From Tepidimonas thermarum (GTDB taxonomy: Bacteria > Pseudomonadota > Gammaproteobacteria > Burkholderiales > Burkholderiaceae_C): 35,886 nt of DNA. The notes beneath the pieces were generated by a model. The model searched no databases. It had not been told where the DNA came from and saw only the letters and a program-made list of their open reading frames with translations. Shown here piece by piece: positions 26,752 through 35,088 of the stretch; positions within the stretch are counted from its first letter, which is position 1; each line of letters starts with the position of its first letter. The stretch lies in NCBI RefSeq assembly GCF_007556705.1, contig NZ_VJOL01000028.1:1-35886 (forward strand), given 5' to 3'. The translations under genes were made by a program, and so were the position numbers.

Positions 26752-28083
26752 ATGGCTACCGGACGGGCAAAGAAGACGTGGCGGTTGTGGCGTGCGACCG
26801 CTGCGCTGGCCGCGGCCGCGATTGTCGGCCTGATGGCCAGTTGCAGCAGCGCGCCCCCCGCGCCGGCCGAGCGTGTGGGTGCACGCGATGGTGTGGAGGT
26901 CAGCGCCCCGGCGCCGGTTCCCGCCGCAGCGCCCGGCGGCCCCGCGCTCCCGCTGCCCACCCCAGCCGACCCGGGGGCGGCGTCGGCTTTGCCCCTGATC
27001 GATGGTCAGCAGGCGCCGGTGCTCACGGTGGCGGATGCCGCTTGGCAGACCGCCGATGCCCAGCCGCTGCCCGCGCCCTGGCGCCGCGGCGCCGCGCTGT
27101 GGCAGCCGGTGCGCTGGGCGGATGTGCCCGGCTGGGGGCGTGACGCGCTGCACGAGGCCTGGAACGCCTGGCTGCGCAGCTGCGAGCGGCCCACGCCGCC
27201 GTGGACGCGGGTGTGCGCCGAAATGCGCCGCCTCGCGTTGGCCGATGCGGCCGAGCGGCACGCCTGGATGATGCAGCGGCTGCAGCCCTACCGCGTGCTG
27301 GCGGCCGATGGCGCCAACCGTCCGGGCCTGCTCACCGGCTACTACGAGCCGGAATTCGTCGCCAGCCGGCTGCGCCAAGGGCCGTACCGCGTCCCGGTGT
27401 ATGCGCCGCCGCCGGTGCTGGCCGCCGACGGGCGCCCGTGGTACAGCCGCCAGCAGATCGACACCGACCCCCAGGCGCAGGCGCTGCTCGAGTCGCGCGT
27501 GCTGGCGTGGCTGGCCGACCCGCTGGACGCGCTGCTGCTGCAGATTCAGGGGTCGGGCCGCGTGCGCATCCTCGAACCCGACGGGCGTTGGACGCATGCG
27601 CGCCTGGCCTACGCGGCCCACAACGGCCATCCCTACCAGAGCGTGGGGCGCTGGCTGCTGCAGCGGGGCGAGATCCGCGAGGGCACCTGGGAGGCCATCC
27701 GCGCCTGGGCGCAGGCCAACCCGCAGCGCATCGATGAACTGCTGTGGAGCAACCCGCGCGTGGTGTTTTTCCGCGAGGAGCCGCTGGACGCGCTCGACGC
27801 CCAGTTCGGCCCGCGCGGCGCGCAAGGCGTGGCCCTGACCCCGGGGCGCTCGGTTGCCGTGGACCGCGACGCCATCCCGTATGGCACGCCGCTGTGGCTG
27901 GTCTCCAGCGGGCCGGTGGCGCAGCTGCAGCGGCTGGTGCTGGCCCAGGACACGGGCAGCGCCATCGTCGGGGCGGTGCGCGCCGATTTCTTCACCGGCT
28001 GGGGCCAGGCCGCGTATCCGCTCGCAGCCGGCCTCAAGCAACCGCTGCAACTGTGGGCGCTGTGGCCGCGCGACGCCCGCTAG
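26752..28083 (+). CDS. mltA: Membrane-bound lytic murein transglycosylase A
   Basis: Outer-membrane lipoprotein that cleaves glycan strands of peptidoglycan to 1,6-anhydro ends. From ATG at 26752 (or 26749) the precursor has 443 residues, with a basic N-terminus and lipobox GLMASC (C31). A Pro/Ala-rich linker leads to the MltA domain with LTGYYEPEF and LQIQGSGRV, and then the 3D domain with AIPYGTPLWLVS. The catalytic aspartate is D400 in AQDTGSAIVGAVRADFFTG, with a second conserved Asp at 412. AGGG at 26743-26746 precedes 26752 by five bases. The region before the start is coding sequence of the divergent small membrane protein. pfkA follows after 19 bp. Confidence 0.93.
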   Translation: MATGRAKKTWRLWRATAALAAAAIVGLMASCSSAPPAPAERVGARDGVEVSAPAPVPAAAPGGPALPLPTPADPGAASALPLIDGQQAPVLTVADAAWQTADAQPLPAPWRRGAALWQPVRWADVPGWGRDALHEAWNAWLRSCERPTPPWTRVCAEMRRLALADAAERHAWMMQRLQPYRVLAADGANRPGLLTGYYEPEFVASRLRQGPYRVPVYAPPPVLAADGRPWYSRQQIDTDPQAQALLESRVLAWLADPLDALLLQIQGSGRVRILEPDGRWTHARLAYAAHNGHPYQSVGRWLLQRGEIREGTWEAIRAWAQANPQRIDELLWSNPRVVFFREEPLDALDAQFGPRGAQGVALTPGRSVAVDRDAIPYGTPLWLVSSGPVAQLQRLVLAQDTGSAIVGAVRADFFTGWGQAAYPLAAGLKQPLQLWALWPRDAR

Positions 28084-28088
28084 CACGA

Positions 28089-28094
28089 TAGGAT
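28089..28094 (+). promoter_or_regulatory. -10-like TAGGAT directly before pfkA
   Basis: TAGGAT lies eight bases before the pfkA ATG (28103), just after the mltA stop. It has the same layout as before holA and the NlpC/P60 gene. No -35 is apparent in the mltA end. Confidence 0.35.
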
Positions 28095-28102
28095 CGACCC
28101 CC

Positions 28103-29173
28103 ATGACCCTGCGCATCGGCATTCTCACGGGCGGTGGCGACTGCCCCGGCCTCAACGCGGTCATCCGCGCCGTGGCCAAATCCCTCATGCGCCAGTGCGG
28201 CGCCGAGGTCATCGGCATCGAGGACGGCTTTGCCGGCCTGTTGGAGGATGCACCGCGTGTGCGCCCCCTGACCTGGGAGGCGGTCAGCGGCATCCTGATG
28301 CTTGGCGGCACCATCCTGGGCACCAGCAACCGTGCCGACCCGCTGCGCAGCCCCGCCGATACCGAGCGCGTGCTGCGCCATGTCCAGGCCCTGGGGCTGC
28401 AGGGGCTGGTGGTGATTGGCGGCGACGGCTCGATGCGCATCGCCCATGGGCTGGCGGCGCATGGGCTGCGCGTGGTCGGGGTGCCCAAGACCATCGACAA
28501 CGACATCCCCGGCTGCGAGCGCAGCTTTGGCTTCGATACCGCGGTGGCCACGGTCACCGAAGCCATCGAGCGTCTGCAGACCACCGCGCAGAGCCACGGG
28601 CGCGTCATGATCGTCGAGACCATGGGGCGCTACGCGGGCTGGATCGCGCTGGAGGCAGGCCTGGCCGGGGCGGCCGATGTCATTTTGCTGCCCGAAATCG
28701 ACTACGACATCGAGGCCGTGGCCGCCGTGTGCCGCGCGCGCGCGCAGCGCCGGCGGCACACCATCGTCTGCATCGGCGAAGGGGCCAAACCGGTGGGTGG
28801 CGCGTTGACCGTGCAGGCCCACGAGGCCGGCCGGCCCGAGCCGCTGCGCCTGGGCGGGGTGGCGCACGCCTTGGCGCAGGCCCTGCAGCCGCGCGTGAGC
28901 AGCGAGGTGCGCGCCACCGTGCTGGGCCACGTGCAGCGCGGCGGCAGCCCGACGCCGTTCGACCGCGTGCTGGCCACCCAGTACGGCAACGAGGCGGCCC
29001 AGCTCGTCATGGCCGCGGCCTGGGGGCGCATGGTCACGCTGCAGCAAGGCCGCCTGGGCAGCGTGGCGCTGGCCGATGCGGCCCACGGCAGCCGCCAGGT
29101 GCCGCCCGACCACGCGCTGCTGCGCGCCGCGCGCCAGATCGGCGTGCACCTGGGCGAGCGGTTGGGCGCTTGA
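28103..29173 (+). CDS. pfkA: 6-phosphofructokinase (mixed-type active site)
   Basis: Phosphorylates fructose 6-phosphate in glycolysis. The 356-residue protein has TGGGDCPGLNAVIR at its N-terminus, GGDGS at 106-110, PKTIDND at 128-134 (catalytic base D132) and ETMGRYAGW at 172-180. G109, at the position of E. coli G104, is the ATP-type residue. K129, at the position of E. coli G124, is the lysine typical of PPi-dependent enzymes. This Gly/Lys combination is known in some long ATP-dependent group III enzymes, so ATP use is likely but not proven. No ribosome-binding site is evident; TAGGAT lies eight bases before the ATG. It follows mltA by 19 bp. Confidence 0.93.
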   Translation: MTLRIGILTGGGDCPGLNAVIRAVAKSLMRQCGAEVIGIEDGFAGLLEDAPRVRPLTWEAVSGILMLGGTILGTSNRADPLRSPADTERVLRHVQALGLQGLVVIGGDGSMRIAHGLAAHGLRVVGVPKTIDNDIPGCERSFGFDTAVATVTEAIERLQTTAQSHGRVMIVETMGRYAGWIALEAGLAGAADVILLPEIDYDIEAVAAVCRARAQRRRHTIVCIGEGAKPVGGALTVQAHEAGRPEPLRLGGVAHALAQALQPRVSSEVRATVLGHVQRGGSPTPFDRVLATQYGNEAAQLVMAAAWGRMVTLQQGRLGSVALADAAHGSRQVPPDHALLRAARQIGVHLGERLGA

Positions 29174-29338
29174 GCCCGGTCGCCCGCCTGCCCGCCATGT
29201 GTCGCTGAAGCGACATCTTGACCCCGGCCGGCAGGGCCAGGCCCCGTTGTCGGCACGCCCAGCAGGGTTTCCCGGTAGGCGTGTGGGCGCGGCGTTGCGG
29301 CATAGTAGAGGCTTTCAACTTTCTGACAGGTGAGTGAC
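29174..29338. promoter_or_regulatory. pfkA to peptide-transporter intergenic region with candidate promoter
   Basis: This gap has a small hairpin after pfkA (GTCGC at 29201-29205, GCGAC at 29210-29214, loop TGAA) without a T-run. A CATAGT hexamer at 29301-29306 sits in GGCATAGTAG, the same decamer as in the raiA promoter. That hexamer is the likely -10 for the transporter operon, but no good -35 is visible. AGGTGAG at 29328-29334 is the ribosome-binding site for the next gene. I see nothing else. Confidence 0.4.
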
Positions 29339-30910
29339 ATGCGACACACCGTGATCGCCGTGGCGGCGGCGCTGGCGCTCGGGGCCGGCGGTGCCTGGGC
29401 TAAGACGTTCAAGTGGGCCAGCGCCGGGGAAATCCCGTCCTGGGACATCCACTCGCAGAACAACGCGCTGTCCAACGGCATCCATGCGGCCGTCTACGAA
29501 TCGCTGGTCTACTACAACAGCAAGACCTTCAAGGTCGAGCCGTTGCTGGCGCAAAGCTGGCGCGAGATCAGCCCGACGCAGATCCGCTTCACGCTGCGCA
29601 AAGGCGTCAAATTCCACGACGGCGCGCCGCTGACGGCGGACGATGTGGTGTTTTCGCTGCAGCGCGCGATGGCCAAGACCTCCAACTTCGCCATCTACAC
29701 CCAGGGCATCGACAAGGTGGTCAAGGTCGATGACCTGACCGTGGACGTGCTGCTCAAGGGGCCCAACCCGGTGCTGCTCAACCAGCTCACCGAGCTGCGC
29801 ATCATGAACAAAGCCTGGGCCGAAAAGAACAAATCGCTCGAGCCCAAGGACATGAAAGCCAGCGATGAAAACTTCGCGCACCGCAACGCCAATGGCACCG
29901 GGCCGTTCCGGCTCAAGCAGTGGGTGCCGGACCAGCGCATGGTGCTGGAGCGCAACCCCAACTACTGGGGCTCGCCCAACACCAACGTCACCGAAATCGT
30001 CTACACGCCGATCAAGTCTGACGCCACGCGCATGGCGGCGCTGCTGTCGGGCGAGGTGGACTTCGTGCTCGACCCCACGCCGCAGGACCTGCCGCGTCTG
30101 CGCAACAACCCCAACCTCAAGGTCATCGACGGCGTCGAAAACCGCACCATCTTCCTGGGCATGGACCAGTTCCGCGACGAGCTGCCGGGCAGCAACGTCA
30201 AGGGTAAGAACCCGCTGAAGGACCTGCGCGTGCGCAAGGCGCTGTACCAGGCCATCGACATCGACACCATCCACCGCGTGACGATGCGCGGCCTGAGCCA
30301 GCCCACCGGCGCACTGGTGGCGCCCCAGGTCGCGGGCTGGAGCGAGTCGGTGCACAAGCGCTACCCGTTCGACATCGAGGCGGCGCGCAAGCTGCTGGCC
30401 GACGCCGGCTACAAGGACGGCTTCGAGGTCGATTTTGCCTGCCCCAACAACCGCTACATCAACGACGAGCAAATCTGCCAGGCGGTGACCGCGATGTGGG
30501 CCAAGATCGGCGTCAAGGCCAAGCTGCGCACGCTGCCGCTGACGACCTACTTCCCCATGATCCAGCGCTACGAGGCCAGCATCTACATGCTCGGCTGGGG
30601 GGTGCCCACCTTCGACGCCCTCTACAGCCTGCAGTCGCTGGTGCACACCCCCGGTCCGGGCGGCGATGGCAATTACAACGTCGGGCGCTACAGCAACCCC
30701 AAGATCGACGCGGTCATCGACCGCGCCAAGACCGAGACCGACCCCTACATCCGCCCGCGGCTGCTGACCGAGGCGCTGCAGCTGCACAACGACGAGGTGG
30801 TGCACATCCCGCTGCACAACCAGATCATCCCGTGGGCGATGAAGAAAAACATCGAGCTCGTCCACCGCGCCGACAACCGGCTCGACTGGCGCGTGGTGCA
30901 GGTCAACTGA
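29339..30910 (+). CDS. Peptide ABC transporter, periplasmic substrate-binding protein
   Basis: Captures substrate in the periplasm for the downstream DppBCDF-like importer. The 523-residue precursor has a clear signal peptide (MRHTVIAVAAALALGAGGAWA, cut before KTFKW) and no lipobox cysteine, so it is soluble. SBP family-5 features are visible: FTLRKGVKFHDGAPLTADDVVFSL, NGTGPFRLKQW, ERNPNYWG and VRKALYQAIDID. The family covers di- and oligopeptides, nickel, opines and others, and the residues visible do not fix the substrate; a peptide is the default reading. ATG at 29339 has AGGTGAG upstream. It is first of a five-gene set and is separated from the permease gene by 144 bp with three hairpins. 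Confidence 0.92.
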   Translation: MRHTVIAVAAALALGAGGAWAKTFKWASAGEIPSWDIHSQNNALSNGIHAAVYESLVYYNSKTFKVEPLLAQSWREISPTQIRFTLRKGVKFHDGAPLTADDVVFSLQRAMAKTSNFAIYTQGIDKVVKVDDLTVDVLLKGPNPVLLNQLTELRIMNKAWAEKNKSLEPKDMKASDENFAHRNANGTGPFRLKQWVPDQRMVLERNPNYWGSPNTNVTEIVYTPIKSDATRMAALLSGEVDFVLDPTPQDLPRLRNNPNLKVIDGVENRTIFLGMDQFRDELPGSNVKGKNPLKDLRVRKALYQAIDIDTIHRVTMRGLSQPTGALVAPQVAGWSESVHKRYPFDIEAARKLLADAGYKDGFEVDFACPNNRYINDEQICQAVTAMWAKIGVKAKLRTLPLTTYFPMIQRYEASIYMLGWGVPTFDALYSLQSLVHTPGPGGDGNYNVGRYSNPKIDAVIDRAKTETDPYIRPRLLTEALQLHNDEVVHIPLHNQIIPWAMKKNIELVHRADNRLDWRVVQVN

Positions 30911-30925
30911 GCGCGACCGCGTCGT

Positions 30926-30989
30926 GCCCCGGTCGGGGCGCGGCGCATCCGGCAAACGCCGGCGTGCCGTGGCCCATGCGGGGCCACGG
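30926..30989 (+). repeat. Three consecutive hairpins between binding-protein and permease genes
   Basis: GCCCC/GGGGC at 30926-30930 and 30935-30939 (loop 4) comes first. CCGGC/GCCGG follows at 30949-30953 and 30958-30962 (loop 4). CCGTGGCCC/GGGCCACGG is at 30967-30975 and 30981-30989 (loop 5). All arms pair perfectly. No T-run follows, so this looks like an mRNA-stabilising or partial-termination block that would favour binding-protein expression over the permeases. Confidence 0.6.
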
Positions 30990-31054
30990 TGTCGCGCGTT
31001 TGGGTATGACGCGAGCGGCCAGGCGTTGTGCCGTGGCCGTTGGGGAGATGTTTC

Positions 31055-32035
31055 ATGGTGGCTTTCGTCGTGCGTCGCCTGCTGCAGGCGGCGCTGGTGA
31101 TGCTGGCCGTGGCGTTCGTGGCCTTCATGCTGTTTCAGTACGTGGGTGACCCCGTGCTGCAAATCCTGGGGCAGGACGCCACGCCGGAGGAGGTGGCGCG
31201 CGTGCGCGCCGAGCTGGGGCTGGATCGACCGTTCGTGGTGCAGTTTGCGCACTTCGTCGTGCAGGCGCTGCAGGGCGAGTTTGGCGTGAGCCTGCGCCAA
31301 GGCGTGCCGGTGGCGCAGCTGATTGCCGAGCGGCTGCCCGCGACGCTGGAGCTGGCGCTGGTGGCCGCGCTGCTGGCGCTGGCGCTGGGCATTCCGATGG
31401 GCGTGTACGCGGCGCTGCGCCGGGGGACGTGGCTGGCGCAGCTGTTCATGACGTTTTCCCTACTGGGGGTGTCGCTGCCCACCTTTTTGATTGGCATCGT
31501 GCTGATCCTGGTGTTTGCCGTGCAGCTGGGCTGGCTGCCCAGTTTTGGCCGTGGCGAGGTGGTGCAAATCGGGTGGTTCACCAGCGGGCTGCTGGCGCCG
31601 GGCGGCTGGCGCCACCTGGTGCTGCCGGCGGTGACGCTGGCGATTTTTCAGCTCACGCTCATCATGCGCCTGGTGCGCGCCGAGATGCTGGAGGTGCTGC
31701 GCACCGACTACATCAAGTTCGCCCGTGCCCGGGGTCTGAGCGACCGCGCGGTGCACTTTGGCCACGCGCTCAAAAACACGCTGGTGCCGGTGATGACGAT
31801 CACGGGCCTGCAACTCGGCGGCCTGATCGCCTTTGCCATCATCACCGAGACGGTGTTCCAGTGGCCGGGCATGGGGCTGCTGTTCATCCAGGCGGTGACG
31901 TTTGCCGACATCCCCGTGATGGCCGCCTACCTGTGCCTGATCGCGCTGATCTTCGTGGTCATCAACCTGATCGTCGATCTGTTGTATTTCGCCGTCGATC
32001 CGCGCCTGCGCCTGGACAAGGCCGGCGGCCACTGA
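31055..32035 (+). CDS. Peptide ABC transporter permease (DppB-like)
   Basis: First inner-membrane subunit of the importer, 326 residues from ATG at 31055. GGGGAG at 31042-31047, seven bases upstream, decides the start. The N-terminal helix (VVRRLLQAALVMLAVAFVAF), a periplasmic loop and then five further hydrophobic segments fit the DppB/OppB topology. The cytoplasmic coupling (EAA-like) loop is YIKFARARGLSDRAVHFGHA. The C-terminal part TETVFQWPGMGLLF is typical of the family. It works with the next three genes. Confidence 0.94.
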   Translation: MVAFVVRRLLQAALVMLAVAFVAFMLFQYVGDPVLQILGQDATPEEVARVRAELGLDRPFVVQFAHFVVQALQGEFGVSLRQGVPVAQLIAERLPATLELALVAALLALALGIPMGVYAALRRGTWLAQLFMTFSLLGVSLPTFLIGIVLILVFAVQLGWLPSFGRGEVVQIGWFTSGLLAPGGWRHLVLPAVTLAIFQLTLIMRLVRAEMLEVLRTDYIKFARARGLSDRAVHFGHALKNTLVPVMTITGLQLGGLIAFAIITETVFQWPGMGLLFIQAVTFADIPVMAAYLCLIALIFVVINLIVDLLYFAVDPRLRLDKAGGH

Positions 32036-32071
32036 CGGCGGGGCCGTGGCTCACAACGCAAGGACATGCCT

Positions 32072-32983
32072 ATGAAATCCTGGTGGATGCGCTGGTGGGA
32101 CAGCGACATCGGATACAGCTTTCGTTCGTCGCCCACGGCGATCGTGGCGGCGCTGATCGCGCTGCTGTGCGCCCTGGCGGCGCTGCTGGCGCCCTGGGTG
32201 GCGCCGCACAATCCCTTTGACCTGGCCAGCCTCGAGTTGAGCAACGCCCGCCTGCCCCCCGCGTGGTACCCCGAGGGGCAATGGGCGTTTCCGCTCGGCA
32301 CCGACGACCAGGGCCGCGACATCCTCTCGGCGCTGATCTTTGGCGCGCGCATCTCGCTGCTGGTGGGGCTGGTGTCGGTGGCCCTGTCGGTGTTGATCGG
32401 CGTGGCGTTGGGGCTGCTGGCGGGGTTCGTCGGCGGCTGGCTGGATGCGGCGCTCATGCGGCTGTGTGACGTGATGCTGTCGTTTCCGGCCATCCTGATT
32501 GCGCTGTTGATCGCGGGCGTGGGCAAGGCGCTGTTCCCCAACGCGCACGAGACGCTGGCCTTGGGGGTGCTGATCGTCTCCATCACGCTGACCGGCTGGG
32601 TGCAGTACGCGCGCACGGTGCGCGGCTCGACGCTGGTGGAGCGGCAGAAGGAGTACGTGCAGGCCGCGCGCGTGATCGGCGTGGCACCATGGCGCATCAT
32701 GACGCGCCACGTGCTGCCCAATGTGCTGGGGCCGGTGCTGGTGCTGGCCACCATCCACGTGGCCACCGCCATCATCACCGAAGCCACGCTGAGCTTTCTG
32801 GGGGTGGGGGCACCGCCCACCACACCGTCGCTGGGCACCCTGGTGCGCATCGGCAACGACTACCTGTTCTCGGGCGAGTGGTGGATCACCATCTTCCCCG
32901 GGGTGATGCTGGTCATCATCGCCTTGTCGGTCAACCTGCTGGGGGACTGGCTGCGCGACGCCCTCAACCCGCGCCTGCGCTGA
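32072..32983 (+). CDS. Peptide ABC transporter permease (DppC-like)
   Basis: Second membrane subunit, 303 residues. AAGGA at 32060-32064 is seven bases from the ATG at 32072 but only one from the ATG at 32066, so I take 32072 (MKSWWMRWWDSDIGYSF). The N-terminal helix is preceded by a short cytoplasmic stretch. The family motif LGTDDQGRDILSALIFGARISL is present, and the coupling loop is YVQAARVIGVAPWRIMTRHVL. It ends NLLGDWLRDALNPRLR, the standard DppC/OppC tail. The gap after the preceding permease is 36 bp. Confidence 0.94.
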   Translation: MKSWWMRWWDSDIGYSFRSSPTAIVAALIALLCALAALLAPWVAPHNPFDLASLELSNARLPPAWYPEGQWAFPLGTDDQGRDILSALIFGARISLLVGLVSVALSVLIGVALGLLAGFVGGWLDAALMRLCDVMLSFPAILIALLIAGVGKALFPNAHETLALGVLIVSITLTGWVQYARTVRGSTLVERQKEYVQAARVIGVAPWRIMTRHVLPNVLGPVLVLATIHVATAIITEATLSFLGVGAPPTTPSLGTLVRIGNDYLFSGEWWITIFPGVMLVIIALSVNLLGDWLRDALNPRLR

Positions 32984-32995
32984 GCGGAGAACCCC

Positions 32996-34000
32996 ATGGA
33001 CAAACTGCTCGAAGTCAAGGACTTGGTGGTGGAGTTCCCCACCCGCCGCGGCGTCCTGCGCGCGCTCGATGGCGTCTCGTTCGACATCGCGCCCGGCGAA
33101 ATTCTGGGTGTGGTGGGGGAGTCGGGGGCGGGCAAGTCGCTCACCGGCGCGGCCATCATCGGTTTGCTGGAGCCCCCGGGGCGCATCGCCGGCGGCGAGA
33201 TCCGCTTGCAGGGCCAGCGCATCGACAACCTGCCACCGGCGCAGATGCGGCGCTTCCGCGGTCGGCGCATCGGGGCCATCTTTCAGGATCCGCTGACCTC
33301 GCTCAACCCGCTCTACACCATCGGCCGGCAGCTGACCGAAACCATCCGCACCCACCTCGACGTCTCGGCCGACGAAGCGCGTCAGCGCGCCATCGAGCTG
33401 TTGCGCGACACCGGCATCCCGGCCGCTGAGGAGCGCATCGACCACTACCCGCACCAGTTCTCGGGCGGTATGCGCCAGCGCGTGGTCATCGCCTTGGCGC
33501 TGGCAGCCGAGCCGCAGCTGGTGGTGGCGGACGAGCCCACCACGGCGCTGGACGTCTCCATCCAGGCGCAGATCATCACGCTGCTCAAGCGCATCTGCCG
33601 CCAACGCGGCGCGGCGGTCATGCTGGTCACGCACGACATGGGCGTGATTGCCGAGACCTGCGACCGCGTGGCGGTCATGTACGCCGGTCGCGTGGCCGAG
33701 ATCGGCCCGGTGCACGAGGTCATCCACCGCCCCGCGCACCCGTACACCGCCGGGCTGATGCGCTGCATCCCCGACATGGAAGTGGAGCGCGAGCGGCTGC
33801 ACCAAATCGACGGCGCCATGCCGCGCCTGGGCGAAATCCCGCGCGGCTGCGCCTTCCACCCACGCTGCGAGCAGGCCATGCTGCGCTGCCACGACCAGCG
33901 TCCCGACCTGATGCCGGCCGGCGCCACGCGCGCCGCTTGCTGGCTGCACGAGGCGGCCGCGGCCCCAGATGCCACGACCGCCGCGGAGATCACCCGATGA
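32996..34000 (+). CDS. Peptide ABC transporter ATPase (DppD-like)
   Basis: Cytosolic ATPase of the importer, 334 residues. Walker A is GESGAGKS (41-48), the Q-loop is in [11 protein letters not shown], the signature is FSGGMRQR, Walker B is [11 protein letters not shown], and the switch histidine is in VTHD. The C-terminal oligopeptide/dipeptide domain has HPYTAGLM and the cysteine cluster [15 protein letters not shown], a site known to hold an iron-sulfur cluster in some relatives. GGAG lies a few bases before the ATG. Its TGA overlaps the next ATG. Confidence 0.95.
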   Translation: MDKLLEVKDLVVEFPTRRGVLRALDGVSFDIAPGEILGVVGESGAGKSLTGAAIIGLLEPPGRIAGGEIRLQGQRIDNLPPAQMRRFRGRRIGAIFQDPLTSLNPLYTIGRQLTETIRTHLDVSADEARQRAIELLRDTGIPAAEERIDHYPHQFSGGMRQRVVIALALAAEPQLVVADEPTTALDVSIQAQIITLLKRICRQRGAAVMLVTHDMGVIAETCDRVAVMYAGRVAEIGPVHEVIHRPAHPYTAGLMRCIPDMEVERERLHQIDGAMPRLGEIPRGCAFHPRCEQAMLRCHDQRPDLMPAGATRAACWLHEAAAAPDATTAAEITR

Positions 34001-35040
34001 GCACCCCCGTGATGGATACCGCCGCCCCCGCAGCGGCGCCCAGCACCGCCCCGCTGGTGGTGGTGGAGGATGTGGCGCGCACCTTCGACGTCTCGGCGCC
34101 GTGGCTCAACCGCGTGCTCGAGCGCAAACCGCGCCAGTTGCTGCACGCCGTCGATGGTGTGAGCTTCGAGATCGCGCGCGGCCAAACGCTGGCGCTGGTG
34201 GGCGAGTCCGGCTGCGGCAAAAGCACCGTCGCACGTCTGCTGGTGGGGCTGTACGCCCCCACGCGCGGCCGGTTCTGGTTCGACGGCCAGGACGCCCACG
34301 CCGCCTATCGCAGCGCGCAAGGGCGCCAGCTGCGTCGGCGCATCCAGATGATCTTCCAGGACCCCTACGCCAGCCTCAACCCGCGCTGGCGCGTGGAAGA
34401 CATCGTCGCCGAGCCGCTGCGCGAACACGGCCTGCTGCGCGACCCCGCGGCGCTGCGCGAGCGGGTCGGTCAACTGCTGCGCTCGGTCGGTCTGAGCCCG
34501 CACGACATGGTCAAGTACCCGCACCAGTTCTCGGGCGGGCAACGCCAGCGCATCAGCATTGCGCGCGCGCTGGCCACGCAGCCGGCGTTTTTGGTCTGTG
34601 ACGAGCCGACCTCGGCGCTGGACGTGTCGGTGCAGGCGCAGGTGCTCAACATCATGAAAGACCTGCAGCGCCAGCAGGGACTGACCTACCTGTTCATCAG
34701 CCACAACCTGGCCGTGGTGCGCCACGTCAGCGACCACGTGGGCGTGATGTACCTGGGGCGGCTGGTGGAGCTGGCCGACAAGCGCACGCTGTTTGCGCAG
34801 CCGCGCCACCCCTACACGCGCATGCTGCTCGAGGCCATCCCCAAGCTGCACGCCACGGGCCAGGCGCGCACCCCGGTGCAGGGCGAAGTGCCCAACCCGC
34901 TCAACCCGCCCAGCGGCTGCGCCTTCCACCCGCGCTGCCCGCACGCCAACGCGCGCTGCCAGGCCGAACGCCCGGCGCTGCAAACCATCGGCGGCGTGCG
35001 CGTGGCTTGCCACGCGGTGGAAGAAGGCCGCTTGCGCTGA
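33997..35040 (+). CDS. Peptide ABC transporter ATPase (DppF-like)
   Basis: Second ATPase, 347 residues from ATG at 33997, which overlaps the preceding stop as ATGA and so is translationally coupled. Walker A is GESGCGKS (69-76), the Q-loop is in [11 protein letters not shown], the signature is FSGGQRQR, Walker B is [11 protein letters not shown], and the switch histidine is in ISHN. The C-terminal domain has [12 protein letters not shown] and the cysteine cluster [15 protein letters not shown]. The N-terminus carries an Ala/Pro-rich extension of about 18 residues before the ATPase fold. It ends 48 bp from the convergent glycosylase stop, with no clear terminator between. Confidence 0.95.
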   Translation: MSTPVMDTAAPAAAPSTAPLVVVEDVARTFDVSAPWLNRVLERKPRQLLHAVDGVSFEIARGQTLALVGESGCGKSTVARLLVGLYAPTRGRFWFDGQDAHAAYRSAQGRQLRRRIQMIFQDPYASLNPRWRVEDIVAEPLREHGLLRDPAALRERVGQLLRSVGLSPHDMVKYPHQFSGGQRQRISIARALATQPAFLVCDEPTSALDVSVQAQVLNIMKDLQRQQGLTYLFISHNLAVVRHVSDHVGVMYLGRLVELADKRTLFAQPRHPYTRMLLEAIPKLHATGQARTPVQGEVPNPLNPPSGCAFHPRCPHANARCQAERPALQTIGGVRVACHAVEEGRLR

Positions 35041-35088
35041 ACGTCGGCGCGATACGGTCGCCCCCAGTGCGCATCCGGCGGCGCCCAC

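Noticed and set aside
29218-29246. TTGACC as a -35 for the transporter operon
   Set aside because: No -10-like hexamer lies 16-18 bp downstream; the AT-rich CATAGT is too far away.
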